Below the pieces are notes generated by a model. The model did no database searches. It was not told the origin of the DNA and worked only from the letters and a program-made list of their open reading frames with translations. This document shows positions 60,966 to 64,000 of a DNA stretch of 64,000 bases, one piece after another; the stretch's first letter is position 1, and each line of letters opens with the position of its first letter. A program made the position numbers and the translations under genes. Source of the stretch: Vagococcus acidifermentans (GTDB lineage Bacteria > Bacillota > Bacilli > Lactobacillales > Vagococcaceae); assembly GCF_003987655.1 (NCBI RefSeq), contig NZ_NGKC01000006.1:62001-126000 (forward strand), read 5' to 3'.

Positions 60966-61661
60966 ATGATGTTCTTCTGGGATTCGACATATATCCTTGT
61001 AATCATCGGTCTGGTTATTTCGATGATGGCATCCGGCTATGTCAACAGCACATTCCGCCGTTACAGCACGTTTAAGTCTAAGAAAGGCTATTCCGCACAA
61101 GAAGTGGCAAGTTTGATTTTACAGCAATCGCACATTAATGATGTGGGGGTTCAGCAGATTGCCGGGGACCTGACCGATAACTATAATGCGCAAACCAAGA
61201 TGTTGAGTTTATCTGAAACTGTCTACCATTCCAGTTCGGTCTCAGCTATCGGCGTTGCCGCACATGAATGCGGCCATGCGTTACAGGACAATAAAAATTA
61301 CGTGCCGTTGAAGTTGCGTTCCGGGTTTGTACCAGTTGCTAATTTTGGGTCGACGATTTCTGTCCCGCTGATTTTGCTGGGTGTATTGCTGCAGTGGAAT
61401 CAAACGCTGATTACAATCGGATTATTTTGCTTTTCATTTGCATTTTTGTTTCAAGTTATCACACTGCCAGTGGAGTTCGACGCTTCGCGACGTGCCATCA
61501 CAATATTGCGTGACGGTCAAATTTTAGACGAAGAGGAACTGGCCGTGGTTAGAAAAGTGCTTTTTGCAGCTGCCTTGACTTACGTTGCCGCATTATTGGC
61601 ATCACTGTTACAGTTGCTGTGGATGATTTTATTATTTGGCGGGAATCGCCGTAACGACTGA
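60966..61661 (+). CDS. Zinc metallopeptidase, YugP family
   Basis: The 231-residue membrane protein has an N-terminal helix (about 5-24), the zinc motif AAHECGHALQ (HExxH-type, HECGH, about residue 99), the downstream EFDASRRA whose Glu can be the third ligand, and three C-terminal helices. This is the Zn_peptidase_2/YugP family of uncharacterised membrane proteases. GAGGTG precedes ATG 60966. Monocistronic with its own promoter and terminator. Confidence 0.9.
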   Translation: MMFFWDSTYILVIIGLVISMMASGYVNSTFRRYSTFKSKKGYSAQEVASLILQQSHINDVGVQQIAGDLTDNYNAQTKMLSLSETVYHSSSVSAIGVAAHECGHALQDNKNYVPLKLRSGFVPVANFGSTISVPLILLGVLLQWNQTLITIGLFCFSFAFLFQVITLPVEFDASRRAITILRDGQILDEEELAVVRKVLFAAALTYVAALLASLLQLLWMILLFGGNRRND

Positions 61662-61672
61662 TTGGGATAATG

Positions 61673-61708
61673 AAAAAAGTCTGCCGGAATAAACGGGCAG
61701 ACTTTTTT
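61673..61708. terminator. Bidirectional terminator
   Basis: A 13-bp stem (61673-61685 with 61696-61708) has A and T runs at its two ends. It serves the protease gene and the convergent PucR-like gene. Confidence 0.92.
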
Positions 61709-61709
61709 G

Positions 61710-62567
61710 TCACAGCAGGATGTAGCATAAAACCAGGTCGTCCATCTTTTTTAGAGACAGACCGGTCCGTTCGTAAAATTTATCTAGACGATATTGCAAA
61801 GTGTTGCGATGGATATAGAGTTGTTTTGCCGCAGACGTAATGTTTCCCTGATTTTGCCAAAGCGCTTGGATGATGTCTTTGAATTCTTCATCAAAAGCCA
61901 GCTGATTTTTAAGTGTTTTTAAATAATGATTTTGATTGATCTGTTCTTCTGTCAAGTAAGCAAGCACTGTGTCTGGAACAGAAAAAGTTTGAATCTCTCT
62001 TGTGTTCGAAGCAGTACCGGAAAAAATCCGGTTTTCTGTTTTGAAAAATTCAGGAAAATTATTGGAGACAGGGAAAAACAGTCCGATGAAGGCCACTGCC
62101 TTAACCAGCATCTCACTTTCAAGCGTTAACAGAATACCTGTCAAATCTTCCGTTGTCAACATGTAGCCTGACTGCTGCTCCACTAGCAGTCCGTACTCGT
62201 CGGTAATGAAAAAACAGTCAGCGTTTTTTTCAAACATATTCTCTAAACTGCTTAGCCACTCTTCGCGTATATGAGCGCTTTTAGGTTCAAGCAGACGAAA
62301 TTGAATGATGCGGCAAAAGTCTGTTGTGTCCGGCATCTCGCCTTTGTTAAATAAAAATCGGTACCAAACATGCTGTTCCAGCTGGGACGAATGGTTGACT
62401 TGCTGATAGAGAGTGGTCAGTAATTTTATTTCTGTGGGACTGAGTCCGTTTTTATTAATATATAGCCACTGCTCGTCAACAGGAATGATGATGACATCTT
62501 CTTGAGGCTGAAAAGTCGGCTTTAGTTCGGCATCAGGATAAATATCTTTCAGAACGTTATTATTCAT
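61710..62567 (-). CDS. PucR/CdaR-type helix-turn-helix regulator
   Basis: The 285-residue regulator ends with the PucR C-terminal HTH signature: NITSAAKQLYIHRNTLQYRLDKFYERTG, then LSLKKMDDLVLCYILL. The N-terminal 230 residues contain no recognised domain and are likely sensory. Family members control purine (PucR), sugar diacid (CdaR) and other catabolic genes. ATG 62567 is chosen, with AAAGGA about 12 nt upstream; a longer open frame to 62912 is the antisense of tadA and not real. Its location about 5 kb after the purine locus is suggestive. Confidence 0.82.
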   Translation of the reverse strand: MNNNVLKDIYPDAELKPTFQPQEDVIIIPVDEQWLYINKNGLSPTEIKLLTTLYQQVNHSSQLEQHVWYRFLFNKGEMPDTTDFCRIIQFRLLEPKSAHIREEWLSSLENMFEKNADCFFITDEYGLLVEQQSGYMLTTEDLTGILLTLESEMLVKAVAFIGLFFPVSNNFPEFFKTENRIFSGTASNTREIQTFSVPDTVLAYLTEEQINQNHYLKTLKNQLAFDEEFKDIIQALWQNQGNITSAAKQLYIHRNTLQYRLDKFYERTGLSLKKMDDLVLCYILL

Positions 62568-62694
62568 AACCCATTTTAATCCTTTCATAACAGTGATGGA
62601 TAGTCTTATCTTAACATAAAAAACAGTCGAAAAAGAAGAAATAACTGTAAAAGATGTGGTAGAATCATAACGTAGAAGAAGCAGAGGTGATAAC

Positions 62695-63237
62695 GTGTTT
62701 ATCAAGGAAACAGAGCTGTCTGACAAAGAAAAAGAGTACTTCATGCAGGAAGCGTTGAAAGAAGCCGACAAAGCCCTTGAAAAAGGGGAAGTGCCAATAG
62801 GTGCAGTCGTTGTATTGAACGGTGAGATCATCGGCCGGGGCCACAACCTCAGGGAATCGACCCAAGATGCCACCACGCATGCGGAAATACTTGCTATCCA
62901 AAACGCCAACAAACAAACTGCCAGTTGGCGGTTAGAAGATGCTCAGTTATTCGTCACACTTGAGCCATGTCCAATGTGCAGCGGCGCCATCCTCCTGTCC
63001 CGTATTGCTGAGGTATTTTACGGTGCAGCCGACCCCAAAGCCGGCACAGCCGGCACCTTTATGAACTTGTTACAAGATTCCCGGTTTAATCATATGGCAT
63101 ACGTTGAAAAAGGCATCCTAGAAGAACAGTGTCGAGAAAAAATCAGCTCTTTTTTCAAAGAACTGAGGAACAAACGAAAAAGAAATAAAAAAATTGCCCA
63201 AAACACTGGCATTGATTCCATAAATACGCTACAATAG
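62695..63237 (+). CDS. tadA: tRNA-specific adenosine deaminase
   Basis: The 180-residue zinc enzyme converts A34 to inosine in tRNA-Arg(ACG). The active site THAEILA (His and Glu) and PCPMCSGA (two Cys ligands) are intact. A lysine/arginine-rich tail (about 158-172) follows. The start is GTG 62695, preceded by AGAGGTGAT. The SRP RNA gene follows immediately, a conserved Firmicute order (tadA-ffs-dnaX). Confidence 0.95.
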   Translation: MFIKETELSDKEKEYFMQEALKEADKALEKGEVPIGAVVVLNGEIIGRGHNLRESTQDATTHAEILAIQNANKQTASWRLEDAQLFVTLEPCPMCSGAILLSRIAEVFYGAADPKAGTAGTFMNLLQDSRFNHMAYVEKGILEEQCREKISSFFKELRNKRKRNKKIAQNTGIDSINTLQ

Positions 63238-63244
63238 AACTTGG

Positions 63245-63335
63245 CCGCAAGGCCAGGGCAATGACGGGCTTACGAAGCGTGTCAGGTCTGGAAGGAAGCA
63301 GCACTAAGTTTGTGCCGTCATGTGCCTGTATGAAA
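63245..63335 (+). ncRNA. ffs: Signal recognition particle RNA (small bacterial type)
   Basis: The conserved apical domain is at about 63278-63304 (GTGTCAGGTCTGGAAGGAAG then CAGC), including the GGAA tetraloop and asymmetric loop that bind Ffh. The arms CAGGGCAaTGACGG (63254-63267) and CCGTCAtGTGCCTG (63315-63328) pair to form the long helix. Ends are approximate. It lacks the Alu domain of the Bacillus-type long form. Confidence 0.93.
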
Positions 63336-63346
63336 AGCCATCTATC

Positions 63347-63378
63347 AAGCCTTTCGAAATTTTCGAAAGGCTTTTTTT
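63347..63378 (+). terminator. Terminator of the SRP RNA
   Basis: A 12-13-bp stem (63347-63359 with 63362-63373) with T7. Confidence 0.93.
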
Positions 63379-63408
63379 GCTGAATATAAGAAGTTTTTCA
63401 AATATTAA

Positions 63409-63442
63409 AAGCCTCTAAAACCGGATCCGGTTTTAGAGGCTT
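63409..63442 (-). terminator. Terminator of the TraX-like gene
   Basis: A perfect 34-nt palindrome centred on GGATCC, followed on the minus strand by TTTTAATATT. Confidence 0.85.
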
Positions 63443-63466
63443 GCTTGATGTCAGTAACATCACATA

Positions 63467-64000
63467 TTAAAAAACGAGAGTGGCCAGTAGGTAAAGAACG
63501 ACGATATGTGCCGGATAAAAGAAGTAAAAGAACCACTTCATTTTTTTCCCTTCTTTGCCGGAGTACAACAACATCGGGATAGCTGCAAAAGCCATCATCC
63601 ATTGAATGTTCGTTGTGAATAAATCAGTAAATTGAAATCTGGTCGAAATGAAAGCAACAATCAGCAGGGAAACAACTTGCAACAGCCTTTTTTCTCGAAA
63701 GATAAAAAACAGCAGGCCTAAAAGAACGAGAAGAAAGCCGCCTTCAGTAAACAGCAGCGACGGGAAGATAAAAATGCTGTAAATCCCGATTTGTCTAGTC
63801 AGCTCATGGCTCATTAGGAGCAGGGGCGCTACAGAAAATACTGCCATAACGATAATAATCAGTATACCTAACCCGATTTTTTTCCCTTCCTTGTTTCGTA
63901 TGCCGTTTCTGATGGAATCATAGGCAATCATAGCTACAGCAGATAAAAAAAGTGTGCTGAAAATATTATTCATTAAAACGATTGAATCATTCGGCACGAG
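63467..64000 (-). CDS. TraX family membrane protein (N-terminus outside window)
   Basis: About 177 residues are visible, with five or six hydrophobic helices and the C-terminal GKEGKKMKWFFYFFYPAHIVVLYLLA block that marks the TraX family (the acetyltransferase-like membrane fold of F-pilin acetylase). A GTG at 63997 could be read as a start, but the frame stays open to the edge and family proteins have 220-280 residues, so the gene is probably truncated by the window. Chromosomal TraX-like proteins in Firmicutes have no known role. Confidence 0.8.
   Translation of the reverse strand, partial: LVPNDSIVLMNNIFSTLFLSAVAMIAYDSIRNGIRNKEGKKIGLGILIIIVMAVFSVAPLLLMSHELTRQIGIYSIFIFPSLLFTEGGFLLVLLGLLFFIFREKRLLQVVSLLIVAFISTRFQFTDLFTTNIQWMMAFAAIPMLLYSGKEGKKMKWFFYFFYPAHIVVLYLLATLVF

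Noticed and set aside
62568-62912. N-terminal extension of the PucR-like protein
   Set aside because: The stretch is the antisense of tadA, and the start at 62567 has the normal layout.
1-64000. CRISPR arrays, insertion sequences, prophage, tRNA or rRNA genes
   Set aside because: No direct-repeat/spacer pattern, transposase-like or phage-like gene, or tRNA/rRNA consensus was noticed on reading; a dedicated search could still find a missed tRNA.

Overview
This is a 64 kb chromosomal stretch of a Gram-positive, mid-G+C Firmicute, most likely a member of the Lactobacillales (Carnobacteriaceae or Enterococcaceae type; the genus is not determinable from the window). Supporting signs are strong GGAGG-type ribosome binding sites, TTG/GTG starts, Mga-type regulators, a cysteine desulfurase followed by a DUF1831 gene, an rnz-SDR-lapA run, a short SRP RNA behind tadA, sortase-type surface anchoring and a CcpA-type cre site. 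No tRNA, rRNA, CRISPR array, insertion sequence or prophage was seen.

Layout. (1) 1-3975: tail of an Mga-like regulator, then an M20 peptidase, a YitT-family protein and an unassigned transporter-like membrane protein. (2) 4185-11136: a surface/biofilm island with a SipW-type signal peptidase, two small exported proteins carrying SipW-type signal sequences, an LPKTN-anchored protein and a 1261-residue RCC1-repeat secreted protein. (3) 11249-31128: mostly housekeeping genes: vitamin B6/HMP kinase with an ECF S component, a 2-hydroxyacid dehydrogenase, a lactonase, azoR, a resolvase-like protein lacking all five catalytic residues, a membrane MutS-like ATPase, cardiolipin synthase, cysteine desulfurase, RNase Z, RodA and an MntR-type regulator. 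This part also holds an ArsC/Spx-like gene with an in-frame UGA at its redox cysteine, a GcvH-like protein, an NHL-repeat lipoprotein and an ABC-transporter relic. (4) 31206-57606: a 26 kb anaerobic urate/purine degradation locus. (5) 57987-64000: a diguanylate cyclase, a frameshifted Mga-like regulator, a YugP-type protease, a PucR/CdaR-type regulator, tadA, SRP RNA and a TraX-like gene running off the end.

The purine locus is the centrepiece. A divergent YheO-type regulator precedes ssnA, ygfK, hydantoinase, ygeX (diaminopropionate ammonia-lyase), ygeY, ygeW (carbamoyltransferase), carbamate kinase, ridA, an NCS2 purine permease, a ModE-like regulator, xdhC, a selenium-dependent xanthine dehydrogenase, mocA, yqeC and yqeB (labile-selenium system). 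It is followed on the same strand by flavodoxin, an NfnA/SudB-like protein, an NfnB/GltA-like protein and pyruvate:ferredoxin oxidoreductase. A coherent reading is uptake of purine or urate by the permease, Mo/Se- and YgfK-dependent redox chemistry, ring opening by the amidohydrolases, ATP gain through YgeW and carbamate kinase, release of pyruvate by YgeX (RidA removing 2-aminoacrylate), and pyruvate oxidation by PFOR. PFOR would yield acetyl-CoA and low-potential electrons that the flavodoxin and Nfn-like pair could return to the reductive steps. The assignments are family-based; the electron routing is inference.

The most unusual observations are the candidate selenoprotein (UGA plus a SECIS-like hairpin) in the ArsC/Spx-like gene at 28747; two genes (yqeB and the Mga-like regulator) each interrupted by what looks like one missing A in a poly-A run; the recombinase-fold protein with an erased active site; and the redox module attached to the urate locus.
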